Origin: DASXKD01 sp963707905
GTDB lineage: Bacteria > Actinomycetota > Actinomycetes > Streptosporangiales > Streptosporangiaceae
Direction of reading: 5' to 3'
Length of the DNA: 64,000 nucleotides
Assembly: GCA_963707905.1 (NCBI GenBank)
Contig: CAVPSA010000041.1
Span: 7,209-71,208 of the forward strand
The notes under the pieces are model-generated. The model saw only the letters and a program-made list of their open reading frames with translations. It was not told the origin of the DNA and ran no database searches. The position numbers and the translations under genes are program-made. Below are positions 1-8,225 of the stretch, one piece after another (positions within the stretch are counted from its first letter, which is position 1; each line of letters starts with the position of its first letter).

Positions 1-979
1 ACGCGACGATCTGCCGGTCCAGGTGCCCGGCCCGGCCGTATTCCTCGAACATCCGCTGGCCGAACGCGCCGGAGCACTGGTCGGAGTTCTGCTTGGCGAC
101 CACGAGCCTGCCGATGACCTGCTGCGGCCCGGCTGCCCAGCCAAGCCGCACCCCCGGGAAGAAGATCTTCGAGCCGGTGCCTGCCTGCAGCACCACGTCA
201 GGCGCGAGCGACCAGAGGCTGGCCGGTGGCTGAGCGGGGGCGGGCGCAGGACGGGGGCGGGCGCGGAGCGCGGGGGCGGGGACAGCAGAGCGCGGGGGCG
301 GCGGAAACAGAGCGCCGAAGCCAAGCTCCCGGTACGCGACGTCCTCCAAGATCAGGAAGCCATAGCGGCGGGCCAGGCCGACAAGCTCCATGCGGCGGTC
401 GGCGCTCATCGACAGGCCGGTGGGATTCTGGTAGTCCGGGATGGTGTAAACGATCTTGGGCCGCAGGCCCCCGGCCAGCAGGCTGGCGAGCACATCGACG
501 CGCATGCCGTCGTCGTCCATGGGAACGCCGCGCACGTCCGCCTCGTACCCGCGGAACGCCATGATGCCGCCCAGGTAGGTGGGCGCCTCCACGACGACCA
601 CGTCGCCGGGGTCGACGTAGCTCTTGGCCAGCAGTCCCATGCAGTCGATGCCACCGCTGGTGATCATCAGCTCGCCCGGGCCCGGCCGCGCTCCCTCCAG
701 CGACTCCAGGCGCCCGGCAACGTAGTCGCGGACCCCGGCGATGCCCTCGCTCGCGGTGTACTGCAGGGCAACCGCGGCATCGCCGGCAATGAGCCGCCCC
801 GCGATCTGCGCCAGGATCTCGGCAGGGAACGTCGCCGGGTCCGGGAAGCCGCCGGAGAACGTGATGACGTCGGTTGCCCCGGCCAGGGCGAGGATGGCGG
901 TGATCTCGCCGCCGCCTAGGTTATGCATCCGCTGGGCGACGCCGGCGCTCCAGTCGTGCTGCTCAAGGGCTGCGGTCAT
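1..979 (-). CDS. PLP-dependent aminotransferase (fold type I), 3' end outside window
   Basis: A class I/II aminotransferase of the kind often annotated as a 2-aminoadipate/valine-type or MocR-related enzyme; it would swap an amino group between an amino acid and a 2-oxo acid through PLP. The frame opens at an ATG at 979 and runs off the left edge after about 326 residues. The Schiff-base lysine is K271 in GTGSKIFFPGVRLGW, and PDYQNPTG is the usual cofactor-domain motif. Residues about 224-252 form a Pro/Ala/Arg-rich stretch where relatives have a short loop (see findings). It is divergent from the Lrp-type regulator at 1141, which probably controls it. The substrate cannot be read from sequence; the neighbouring ligase and permease suggest an amine or amino acid pathway. 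Confidence 0.88.
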   Translation of the reverse strand, partial: MTAALEQHDWSAGVAQRMHNLGGGEITAILALAGATDVITFSGGFPDPATFPAEILAQIAGRLIAGDAAVALQYTASEGIAGVRDYVAGRLESLEGARPGPGELMITSGGIDCMGLLAKSYVDPGDVVVVEAPTYLGGIMAFRGYEADVRGVPMDDDGMRVDVLASLLAGGLRPKIVYTIPDYQNPTGLSMSADRRMELVGLARRYGFLILEDVAYRELGFGALFPPPPRSAVPAPALRARPRPAPAPAQPPASLWSLAPDVVLQAGTGSKIFFPGVRLGWAAGPQQVIGRLVVAKQNSDQCSGAFGQRMFEEYGRAGHLDRQIVA

Positions 980-1026
980 CTGCCTGTCCCTCTCTGACCG
1001 GCCGCGCTTACTGTTGCTCGCCTCTC

Positions 1027-1092
1027 TTGACAGCAAAGTTTACAAATGTAAAAATCTTGGCCAGTCTGTACTTACATTGATACATCTTGATA
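1027..1092 (+). promoter_or_regulatory. Divergent promoter/operator between aminotransferase and Lrp regulator
   Basis: An AT-rich patch in otherwise GC-rich DNA. It holds a TTGACA hexamer (1027-1032), a TAAAAA hexamer 16 bases later (1049-1054), and a perfect dyad TTTACA-AA-TGTAAA (1039-1052) lying across them. A shorter dyad TGTA-CT-TACA follows at 1067-1076, and TTGATA occurs at 1077 and 1087, one helical turn apart. Position and symmetry fit an Lrp/AsnC operator that overlaps its own promoter. The assignment to this regulator is inference. Confidence 0.55.
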
Positions 1093-1140
1093 GCACTATA
1101 TCTCACAGGGTCGGGGTTCACGAGATGGGCTACCTGGCAA

Positions 1141-1698
1141 ATGGCAACTAGCTCAGCCCCCCTTGCCAACCTGACCGAGGTCGCTGACCCGTCCTCCCCG
1201 AAGGTCGAGGTCGACGAGCTTGACCTGGCGTTGCTGCGCGCGCTGGCGACAGATGCGCGCCAGTCCCAGCGAGCCCTCGCCCGCACCGTCGAGATGTCCC
1301 CGCCCGCGGTAGCCGACCGGCTTGCCCGGCTGGAGCGCAACGGCGCCATCCGCGGCTACCGGGTGGACGTCGACTGGGCGGCGCTCGGGTTTCCCGTCGT
1401 CGTCTATCTCGCGGTGACGGCCGGGCCCGGCATGGACCTGAGCGAGATCATCCGTGCCATCAGGGCGATGCCAGAGGCGCAGGACATGAGCGTCGTGACC
1501 GGCGGGCTTGACCTGCTGGTCCGGCTGCGCGTCCGGGATCACGCACACCTGCGCGAGCTGCTGCTCACAAAGATTTTCCAGATCAACGGCGTGCAGCGGA
1601 CCGAGACGTTCCTCTCGCTCGCCGACGTCGAACCCGACAACTTCACTGCCGGCATGCTGGAGGTCATGAGCCAGCGCAAGGCCAGGCAGCGAACCTGA
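1141..1698 (+). CDS. Lrp/AsnC family transcriptional regulator
   Basis: A one-domain-plus-RAM regulator of 185 residues. Residues about 20-75 form the winged helix-turn-helix (DLALLRALATDARQSQRALA..., then a PPAVADRLARLERNG recognition helix), and residues about 80-165 the ligand-sensing RAM domain. The frame stays open upstream to a TTG at 1087, but that start would place coding sequence over the AT-rich operator, so the ATG at 1141 is preferred. It lies divergent to the aminotransferase and just upstream of the ligase-Dabb-permease genes, so it is the likely local regulator responding to the amino acid or amine they handle. Confidence 0.9.
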   Translation: MATSSAPLANLTEVADPSSPKVEVDELDLALLRALATDARQSQRALARTVEMSPPAVADRLARLERNGAIRGYRVDVDWAALGFPVVVYLAVTAGPGMDLSEIIRAIRAMPEAQDMSVVTGGLDLLVRLRVRDHAHLRELLLTKIFQINGVQRTETFLSLADVEPDNFTAGMLEVMSQRKARQRT

Positions 1699-1751
1699 CC
1701 GGCACGGCCGCGCCACGGGGCCGGCCACGTGCCCGATCGGAGGCCAGCCAG

Positions 1752-3281
1752 ATGGGAAGCCCCTTGCCAGACCGGTTCCGCAGCGGCTCAGCCGTGGCCA
1801 CGGGGGTTGGCCAGGCCGGATTCGTTGCGCGGCACGGCCTGTATACGCCCGAGCAGGCCGCAGCCGCGGAGGCCGTGGCCGTCCAGATACGGAAAGACAG
1901 GCTGCGCACCGTCCGGCTGACCGTCGTCGACCAGCACGGTCACCCGCGCAGCAAGTCGCTGGCCCCCGAGGTGGCCATCGCCGCGATGTCCAACGGCCTC
2001 GACTTCTCCGGGGCGATCTACAGCCTGGACACCGGCAACCAGGTGTTCGTGCCGGCGTTCGCCGCGGGCGGCGGCTTCGGCATCGACGAGTTCACCGGGT
2101 TCCCCGACATCGTCCTGGTGCCCGACCCGGCCACCTACCAGGTCCTGCCGTGGGCCGACAGCACCGGGTGGCTGCTCTGCGACACCTACTTCTCCAGCGG
2201 CCAGCCGATGCCGCTCGACGGGCGCGGGCTGATGCGCCGGATGCTTGGCGAACTCGGCGACGCGGGCTACGACTTCCTTGGCGGGATCGAGATCGAGTAC
2301 TACATCGTCAAGCTCACCGGCGAGCCGGTCACCCCGGAGAACGCCGGCTTCACGCCGCCACCGCCCGGCGTGAGCGTGTTCGAGCTCGGCTACCAGTACC
2401 TGTCGGAGGTGCGGCTGGACAGCGTGGCCGCCACCCTGGAGGCGATCCGCGACGGCCTGTCCGCGGTGGGGCTGCCGCCGCGCTCGATGGAGGACGAGTG
2501 GGGCCCGGGCCAGATGGAGTTCAGCTTCAGCCCGATCGGCGGCCTTGCTGCCGCGGACGCGGTCGTGCTGTTCCGCTCCGCGGTCAAGCAGATGTGCCAG
2601 CGCCGCGGGCTGCTCGCGACGTTCATGTGCCGGCCCGCGCTGCCGAACTTCTTCTCCTCGGGATGGCATCTGCACGAGTCGCTGCTGTCCCGCCAGGACG
2701 GGCGCAACGCGTTCGCCAGCGAGGACGACTACCTGTCCGAGACCGGCCGCCAGTTCGTGGCCGGGCTGATCGAGCACGCGATGCCGATGACCGTGTTCGC
2801 CGCCCCCACCGTGAACGGCTACAAGCGGTTCCGCCCCTACTCCTTCGCCCCCGACCGGGTGACCTGGGCGCTGGAGAACCGCGGCGCCCTGATCCGGGCC
2901 CAGGGCGCGCCCGGCGACGCGAACAGCCATGTGGAGAACCGGATGGGCGAGCCGGCCGCCAACCCGTACCTGTACATGGCGGCCAACATCGCCGCCGGGC
3001 TGGACGGCATCAGGCGCAAGCTCGCGCCGCCCGCCCCGGTCGAGGCGGACCCCTACGCCGCGGAGGCGCCGATGCTGCCGACGTCCCTGGCGGACGCGGT
3101 CGCGGCGCTCGACAAGGACACCTTCTTCCGCGAGGCCTTCGGCGGCACGCTGATCGACTACCTGCTCCAGATGAAGCGGGCGGAGCTAGCCAGGCACGAC
3201 GCGGCGGTGGCCGGGAACCCGCCGGCCGACGGGCAGGACGTCACCGACTGGGAGATGCGTGAGTACTTCGAGTTCTACTGA
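1752..3281 (+). CDS. Glutamine synthetase-family ligase (gamma-glutamyl-amine synthetase-like)
   Basis: A 509-residue glutamine-synthetase-fold ligase that probably joins glutamate to an amine with ATP. Metal and substrate residues are visible: EIEYY, EDEWGPGQMEFSFSP, GWHLHESL, NGYKRFRPYSFAPDR and ENRMGEPAANPYLY. A GGAGG sequence stands eight bases before the ATG. Length and sequence fit the FluG/PuuA/IpuC-like side of the family rather than housekeeping GlnA, and no adenylylation-site loop is obvious. With the permease, aminotransferase and Lrp regulator it looks like a gamma-glutamylation route for uptake and breakdown of an amine or amino acid; that pathway assignment is inference. Confidence 0.87.
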   Translation: MGSPLPDRFRSGSAVATGVGQAGFVARHGLYTPEQAAAAEAVAVQIRKDRLRTVRLTVVDQHGHPRSKSLAPEVAIAAMSNGLDFSGAIYSLDTGNQVFVPAFAAGGGFGIDEFTGFPDIVLVPDPATYQVLPWADSTGWLLCDTYFSSGQPMPLDGRGLMRRMLGELGDAGYDFLGGIEIEYYIVKLTGEPVTPENAGFTPPPPGVSVFELGYQYLSEVRLDSVAATLEAIRDGLSAVGLPPRSMEDEWGPGQMEFSFSPIGGLAAADAVVLFRSAVKQMCQRRGLLATFMCRPALPNFFSSGWHLHESLLSRQDGRNAFASEDDYLSETGRQFVAGLIEHAMPMTVFAAPTVNGYKRFRPYSFAPDRVTWALENRGALIRAQGAPGDANSHVENRMGEPAANPYLYMAANIAAGLDGIRRKLAPPAPVEADPYAAEAPMLPTSLADAVAALDKDTFFREAFGGTLIDYLLQMKRAELARHDAAVAGNPPADGQDVTDWEMREYFEFY

Positions 3282-3328
3282 CGACCGGCAACCCGGGCCG
3301 TCGTAGTGCAGCGAAAACAGGAGCCGTG

Positions 3329-3700
3329 ATGACCCTCCAGCACATCGTGCTGTTCAGCTTCCCGCGCGAGCTCAGCGAGGACGAGGCCGCGCAGATGCGC
3401 GGCATGGTGGCCTCCTGGCCCACCGAGATCGGGCTGATGACCAAGTGCCGGTTCGGCACGGACCTGACCGGGGCGCGGACCCGGGGTTACGGCTACCTGC
3501 TCTATACCGAGTTCCCCGACGTGGCGACGATGGAGGCATACCGCGCCCACCCGGTCCATCAGCGGTTCCTGCACTGGCTGATCGACCACGACTGCACGCC
3601 GCTGGCCTTCGACTACTACCTCGACTCCGGCACCGTCCTGATGCCGGAGGACGACGGGGCCGCCACGTTATCCCAGACCCCCGCGACGGACCGGAGGTGA
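3329..3700 (+). CDS. Dabb (stress-responsive A/B-barrel) domain protein
   Basis: A 123-residue single-domain protein of the dimeric alpha/beta-barrel type. The N-terminal LQHIVLFSFPRELSEDEAAQM strand-helix and the later YLLYTEFPDVATMEAYRAHP segment are characteristic. GTG at 3326 and ATG at 3329 are both possible; AGGAG at 3319-3323 gives better spacing to the ATG. Such proteins act as small cofactor-free enzymes or binding proteins, often within catabolic operons. It lies between ligase and permease in what looks like one transcript; its own reaction is unknown. Confidence 0.85.
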   Translation: MTLQHIVLFSFPRELSEDEAAQMRGMVASWPTEIGLMTKCRFGTDLTGARTRGYGYLLYTEFPDVATMEAYRAHPVHQRFLHWLIDHDCTPLAFDYYLDSGTVLMPEDDGAATLSQTPATDRR

Positions 3701-3731
3701 TGCCGGCCGCCTGAGTTGAGAGGAACACGAC

Positions 3732-5210
3732 ATGGCCAAAACCGACCCCGCCCTGATACCTGGGGCCGCGACCGGCGAGCTTGCGCACGGCTCGCTGCGC
3801 CTGATAGACGCCATCGCGATCTCGGTGTCGGTGATCGCCCCCGGCATGGCGATGCTGCTGAACGTCAGCGGCGTCGCCCTTGTCAGCGGCGGGTCCACCC
3901 CGCTGGCGTTCCTGCTCGGCGGCATCGCCTGCCTGGCGCTGGCGTTCGTCGTCGTCGGCTTCACCCGCCGGATGGCGGCGGCGGGATACGCCTACACCTA
4001 CACCAGCCGGAGCCTCGGCAAGGACGCCGGCTTCATGGCCGGCTGGCTGTACTTCTTCGGCTTCATCTGCTTCGTCCCGATGACCATGTCCGGGGTCGGC
4101 TACCTCGCCGCCGACCTGCTGCACCTCAATCCGAAGTTCTGGATCCTGTTCTTCTTCATCGGGATGGCGCTGTTCCTGGTGCTGTCCACCATCAGGATCC
4201 ACGTCACCACGCGGGTGCAGATCGTCGTCGGCGTCGTCACCATTGCGATCATCCTGATCGTCGACGTGGTCACCACGGCGAAGGGCGGGGCCCACGGGCA
4301 GGCGCTGTCGGCATTCACCTTCGGCCACTCGCTCAAGGGCGGCTTCAGCGGCGTGTTCTACGGGATCATTCTCGGTGTCACGTCCTACATCGGGTTCGAG
4401 ACCGCCGCCGACTTCGGCGAGGAGACCGCGAACCCGCGGCGCAACATCCCGATCGCGGTCATCGCGGCGACGGGGTTCGTGGTCGTTTTCTACCTGCTGA
4501 CCACGTACGCGATCACCATCGGGTTCGGTGTCACCAACGGCGCGAAGTTCGGTGCCGACCCGGTCGCGCTGAAGACCACCGCCACCACGTACGTCGGCCC
4601 CTGGCTCGGCACGCTGGTGGAGATCGGCGGCATGGCCGCGGCGTTCATCGTGTGCGTGGCCTGCGCCACGGCCGCTGCCCGCACGCTGTTCTCGATGGGC
4701 CGGGAGGGCGTGCTGCCGGCCGCGTTCGCGAAGACCCACCCGCGGTGGAAGACCCCGGTCAACGCCACCCTGGCGGTCACCGCGGTGTCCATCGTGATGG
4801 CCCTGGTGATGGGCTACCCGTTGTCGGACCCGGCGTTCGGCGCGCCGTTCAGCAACTACTACTTCTGGGCCACGGTGGGCACGCTGCTGATCATCGTGGT
4901 GTACATCCTGGTCTGCCTCGGCGGCGTCAGGTTCTTCTGGCAGACCCGCGACTCCCGCAAGTGGAACCCGATCGTGCACGTGGCGGTCCCGGTGGTCGGT
5001 GCGGTGGTCTTCGCCGCGGCCTGGTATGGCTCGGTGCACCCGACCCCGCCCGGCATCCTCAAGTGGACGCCGTTCGTGGCCGTGGTCTGGCTGGTCCTCG
5101 GCATCGGGGTGCTGCTCTGGCTGCGGGCGCGGCGGCCCGGCGCGGTGGCGCAGATCGGCTCCATCCTCGGCGAGGAGGGCGGCGCGGACGCGGCCGTCCT
5201 GGACAAGTAA
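3732..5210 (+). CDS. APC-family amino acid/polyamine permease
   Basis: A 492-residue integral membrane transporter with about 12 hydrophobic segments. The first helix region contains the unwound ISVSVIAPGMAMLL stretch, and GFETAADFGEETANPRRNIP is the APC signature loop. AGGAA precedes the ATG by 6 bases. It would import the amine or amino acid used by the upstream ligase. It is the last gene of the rightward set and is followed by GC-rich hairpins. Substrate not determinable by eye. Confidence 0.92.
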   Translation: MAKTDPALIPGAATGELAHGSLRLIDAIAISVSVIAPGMAMLLNVSGVALVSGGSTPLAFLLGGIACLALAFVVVGFTRRMAAAGYAYTYTSRSLGKDAGFMAGWLYFFGFICFVPMTMSGVGYLAADLLHLNPKFWILFFFIGMALFLVLSTIRIHVTTRVQIVVGVVTIAIILIVDVVTTAKGGAHGQALSAFTFGHSLKGGFSGVFYGIILGVTSYIGFETAADFGEETANPRRNIPIAVIAATGFVVVFYLLTTYAITIGFGVTNGAKFGADPVALKTTATTYVGPWLGTLVEIGGMAAAFIVCVACATAAARTLFSMGREGVLPAAFAKTHPRWKTPVNATLAVTAVSIVMALVMGYPLSDPAFGAPFSNYYFWATVGTLLIIVVYILVCLGGVRFFWQTRDSRKWNPIVHVAVPVVGAVVFAAAWYGSVHPTPPGILKWTPFVAVVWLVLGIGVLLWLRARRPGAVAQIGSILGEEGGADAAVLDK

Positions 5211-5215
5211 CCGGA

Positions 5216-5260
5216 CCCGGGCTGCGTGCTGGCCCGGGCGGCGCGGGCCGGCGCCGGCCC
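5216..5260. terminator. GC-rich hairpin and palindrome between convergent genes
   Basis: Five bases after the permease stop, CCCGGGC (5216-5222) and GCCCGGG (5232-5238) form a 7-bp stem with a 9-base loop. A perfect 16-bp palindrome GGGCCGGCGCCGGCCC follows at 5245-5260. No T-tract is present, which is common in high-GC actinomycetes. It lies between genes converging from both sides. Confidence 0.5.
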
Positions 5261-5332
5261 GGCCGCGCGCAGGCCCGGCCTGGTTACGCTGCCAGCGTGA
5301 CAGTCGCGTACCGGGAGCCGGCCTGGCGGCGG

Positions 5333-6298
5333 CTACCCGATCGTGATCGCGTCCAGGCGCGTCTTGAGGAACTGCGCCGACACGACCGGCTCGTAGTCGT
5401 TGGGCTTGCCGACGGGCGGCTGCAGCGACTCGATCACGGCGTCGTGGTCGGCCTCGTAGAAGTAGACGAGCGAGACGAGATCCTCGTCGGGCGCCTCGGC
5501 CTGTGGCGGGAGAACGCGGTGCCGGTTGGACTTCCACCGCCCCCCGCTCCAGCGGGCGAGCAGGTCACCGGAGTTGATCGTGAAGGCGCCTGGCTCGTAG
5601 CGCGCGTCCTGCCAGCCGTCCTGCTCGGTCCACACTTGCAGGCCACCGCGGCCCGGCTCACGGTCGAGGATGGTGACCGTGCCGAAATCGGTGTGCGGGC
5701 CGATCCGGAACTGGCCGGTTTCTGGTTCACCCGCCACCGTCATCGGCGGGTACCAGTTGATGTTCATCGTGTGGGTGGCGTGCCCGGTGTGCCGGGTGAA
5801 GAAGTCACGTTCCAGCCCGAGCGCCGCCGCGCACAGGACGAGCAGGTCATCCGCGAGCGCGCGCATCCGGGCCAGGTAGGCCACGACGGCGGGCTCCAGC
5901 GCCGGCACCTCGGCCGGGTAGACATTGCGCTGGAACCAGTAACCGTCAACCTCCGCATCTCCCGTCGGCTGATCGGCGCCGACCGCGAACGACTCCTTCA
6001 GGTCCGGCGGGGTCTCCGTGCCCTCGGCATAGCCGTTCGCCTCGACGCCGGGTGGCAGCCAGCCCCGGCCGCCGACGGTCACGGCGTAGCCCTGCTTGGC
6101 CGCGCGTGGCAGCGCGAAGAACTCCCGCGCCTGCGCCCGGACCTGCGTGCGCAACTCGTCCGGCACACCGTGGCCGGTGATCAGGAAGAAGCCCACGCTC
6201 TGCAGCGCCGCGTCGACCTGTGCGGCGACGCCCGCGCGGGCCTTCTCATCGCCGCTTAGCCAGGGGGTGAGGTCAATCACGGGAACTGACGGTTGCAT
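5333..6298 (-). CDS. Isopenicillin-N-synthase-like Fe(II) oxygenase
   Basis: A 321-residue non-haem iron oxygenase of the IPNS/2-oxoglutarate dioxygenase fold. The DIOX_N region (VIDLTPWL... FLITGHGVP) is followed by the jelly roll with iron ligands H202, D204 (PHTDFG) and H260 (SNRHRVLP). The R-x-S motif that normally anchors the co-substrate carboxylate reads L274-V-S276, so the arginine is missing at its expected place. GGGAG precedes the ATG. It converges on the permease gene and may act on the same amine-derived substrate, but that is only proximity. Confidence 0.88.
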   Translation of the reverse strand: MQPSVPVIDLTPWLSGDEKARAGVAAQVDAALQSVGFFLITGHGVPDELRTQVRAQAREFFALPRAAKQGYAVTVGGRGWLPPGVEANGYAEGTETPPDLKESFAVGADQPTGDAEVDGYWFQRNVYPAEVPALEPAVVAYLARMRALADDLLVLCAAALGLERDFFTRHTGHATHTMNINWYPPMTVAGEPETGQFRIGPHTDFGTVTILDREPGRGGLQVWTEQDGWQDARYEPGAFTINSGDLLARWSGGRWKSNRHRVLPPQAEAPDEDLVSLVYFYEADHDAVIESLQPPVGKPNDYEPVVSAQFLKTRLDAITIG

Positions 6299-6394
6299 GC
6301 CTGAACTCCCATGTCATCGCCGCATGGCTGGCGCTGCGCAGCCACGCCACCAGTGTGCACGGACCGGCGGCATCGCGACAGGCTGGACCTGGCC

Positions 6395-6526
6395 CTAGTG
6401 CCGCCAGTGGTCCAGTGGCAGCGGGCCGCGGGACAGGATCGTCCGGATCGCGAAGGTGCTCTGGGCCTCGACGACGGCGGGGATCGCCAGGATCTGCGCC
6501 AGCAGCAGCTGCCCGTAATCAGCCGC
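6395..6526 (-). pseudogene. Lrp/AsnC regulator C-terminal remnant
   Basis: About 43 codons, in a frame different from the neighbouring gene, read as the end of an AsnC-type RAM domain: YGQLLLAQILAIP, then EAQSTFAIRTILSRGPLPLD before a TAG. The pattern 'I-L-x-I-P-x-V...T-x-F-x-I-R-T...PLP' is the usual Lrp tail. No HTH or start codon lies upstream, because the frame runs into the end of the GH79-like gene and a stop. It is unrelated in sequence to the intact regulator at 1141. It is best explained as what is left after deletion of the rest of the gene. Confidence 0.75.
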
Positions 6527-8066
6527 CGCTACTGATCTTGACTATGGCGGCCGTGGTGGCCTGGACGGTCAGGCTGATTTCCGGCTGCGGGCCGGTGGTC
6601 ACGGTGCTCCATGCTCCGTTCCACGGGGCGGCGCCGGTGATCGTGGCGCCGCCGAGGGTGACCGTGGTCCCCTGGGCGTCGCCGCGCTGAGCGCCGGCCA
6701 GGGTCATGACCTGCGCACCCTGAATCCGCGCGCCGGGCACGGCGATGGTCACGGCGGCGTCCGGAGCGTTCGCGCCATGTGCCTTGTTGATGATCGTGAC
6801 GTAGTCCTCGCCCGCTGCGCCAACGCAATACGCGGTCAGGTTGATGCCGTTCGGGTTCTGGATCTGGGTGGGCTTGACCTGCCCTGCCGAGCCGAGGGTG
6901 AATGCCTTGATGCCGTAGCCCTTCGGGTTGATCACATAACCCTGGCCGGGCCCGGCCGGATTGGGCACGATCGTGTCGGTGTACAGCCACTGCTTGTTGT
7001 GGAAGTTGACGCCGGCGCAGCCGTTCGCCGCCCACCAGTGCAGGTGATCAAGCGCCCACAGCGCCGAGGCGTAGGCGTCGCTCGCTCCCGGAACGCCGAC
7101 GAGGTAATCATTCGATTCGGTGAGCCGGTAGCGCAGCCCGGCCTGGACCACCGGAGCGAGGTTGTTCGCGTGCAGCCAGGGATACGGGGTGTAAGTGGTG
7201 CCGGCCGGCTGACTTCCGATCCCGGCCGCGGTCACCCACTCGGCGGACAGCATGTTGCTGATCGCCTGCTGAGCGGTCGTTTCCCCAGGGGATCCGCCCA
7301 CGTAGTAGTGCTGGCTGACCTCGGCCACCCGGCCGGAGGACTGCTCATCGCTGGCCAGCCGCCGCGTCCATGGCAGCCCGCTGTCGGGGTCGGGGGTGTA
7401 GGTCACCTTGTCGTACGCCCCGAGGTCTGGTCCCGACATCGGCGCTCCGGGCGCCGCCGCCCGGACCGCGTCGGCAAAGCTGCGCCAGCGGGCCAGGTAG
7501 GACGGGTAGGCGCTGCCGGGTACGTTCGCGACATTCTCGAAGATCGCCGGGTCCAGCTGGCGCCCCGGCCAGGAATGAAAGTCGTGCCAGTCCGGCTCGT
7601 TGCCGATGGCGAAGGTGGACACGTTATCCCGGTAGTGAGCCCAGATGTACCCGGCCACCCGGGCATTGACCGCTTGCAGGTCACCGACCGGGTTCGCCGC
7701 GGGGCTGAGCAGGCGCAGCGTGTAGACGACCTTCACCCCGGTCATGGCGGCGAACGCGAACAAGGCGTCAATTCCGGTGTAGCCATCGCTGCCGGTGCCC
7801 GCCGGGATCAGCTGATCCACCGAGCCACCGCCGATCCGCAGGCTGCGCATGCCCATGTTGCGGAAGAGGGTGACGAGCGAGCCGTTTCCCGGGTTGAACA
7901 GGTTGCCCGACACCCCGGCATTGCCGCCGGGGAGGAGCGGTCCACGTTCGAAACTCAGGCCCGCGAAGTCGTCGGGAATCACTGGCCCCGGATGCGCCGC
8001 ATCAACGGTGATCGTGACTGGATGGCTGACCGGCGCGCCCACGCCCTGCGCGGGTGAAGACATCAT
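6519..8066 (-). CDS. GH79-like glycoside hydrolase (beta-glucuronidase/heparanase family)
   Basis: A 515-residue TIM-barrel hydrolase with a C-terminal beta domain. N-terminal DDFAGLSFERGPLL and LRIGGGSVD match family 79; the acid/base glutamate is in AIGNEPDW (about residue 157) and the likely nucleophile in RLTESNDY (about residue 317). The last 110 residues are beta-rich and end in a Ser/Gly tail. No signal peptide is visible, so it may act in the cytoplasm on imported uronides or leave by another route. GTG at 8069 and two ATGs follow directly, so the exact start is uncertain by one or two codons. Its 3' end overlaps the Lrp remnant. Confidence 0.85.
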   Translation of the reverse strand: MMSSPAQGVGAPVSHPVTITVDAAHPGPVIPDDFAGLSFERGPLLPGGNAGVSGNLFNPGNGSLVTLFRNMGMRSLRIGGGSVDQLIPAGTGSDGYTGIDALFAFAAMTGVKVVYTLRLLSPAANPVGDLQAVNARVAGYIWAHYRDNVSTFAIGNEPDWHDFHSWPGRQLDPAIFENVANVPGSAYPSYLARWRSFADAVRAAAPGAPMSGPDLGAYDKVTYTPDPDSGLPWTRRLASDEQSSGRVAEVSQHYYVGGSPGETTAQQAISNMLSAEWVTAAGIGSQPAGTTYTPYPWLHANNLAPVVQAGLRYRLTESNDYLVGVPGASDAYASALWALDHLHWWAANGCAGVNFHNKQWLYTDTIVPNPAGPGQGYVINPKGYGIKAFTLGSAGQVKPTQIQNPNGINLTAYCVGAAGEDYVTIINKAHGANAPDAAVTIAVPGARIQGAQVMTLAGAQRGDAQGTTVTLGGATITGAAPWNGAWSTVTTGPQPEISLTVQATTAAIVKISSGG

Positions 8067-8225
8067 CACTCACCCCCCGTCCCTGACGAGCCGCGGAGCG
8101 CAGCACGGCACGTCATAGGCAGCATGACCAACTGGTGCACCACGGCGGGAAAAGCCTAACCCGCAGGGAGTTTCGCATTCAATCGGCCGGCGGCGCAGCG
8201 CGAGGAGCCGGCCGGTCGCGCACGC

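Noticed and set aside
3372..5537. Long minus-strand frame of 721 codons opposite the permease
   Set aside because: Arg/His/Asp-rich low-complexity translation, mirrors third-position GC of the permease and its neighbours; no domain. Same reasoning applies to long frames at 3716-6259 (+), 33573-36281 (-) and 39 kb (-).
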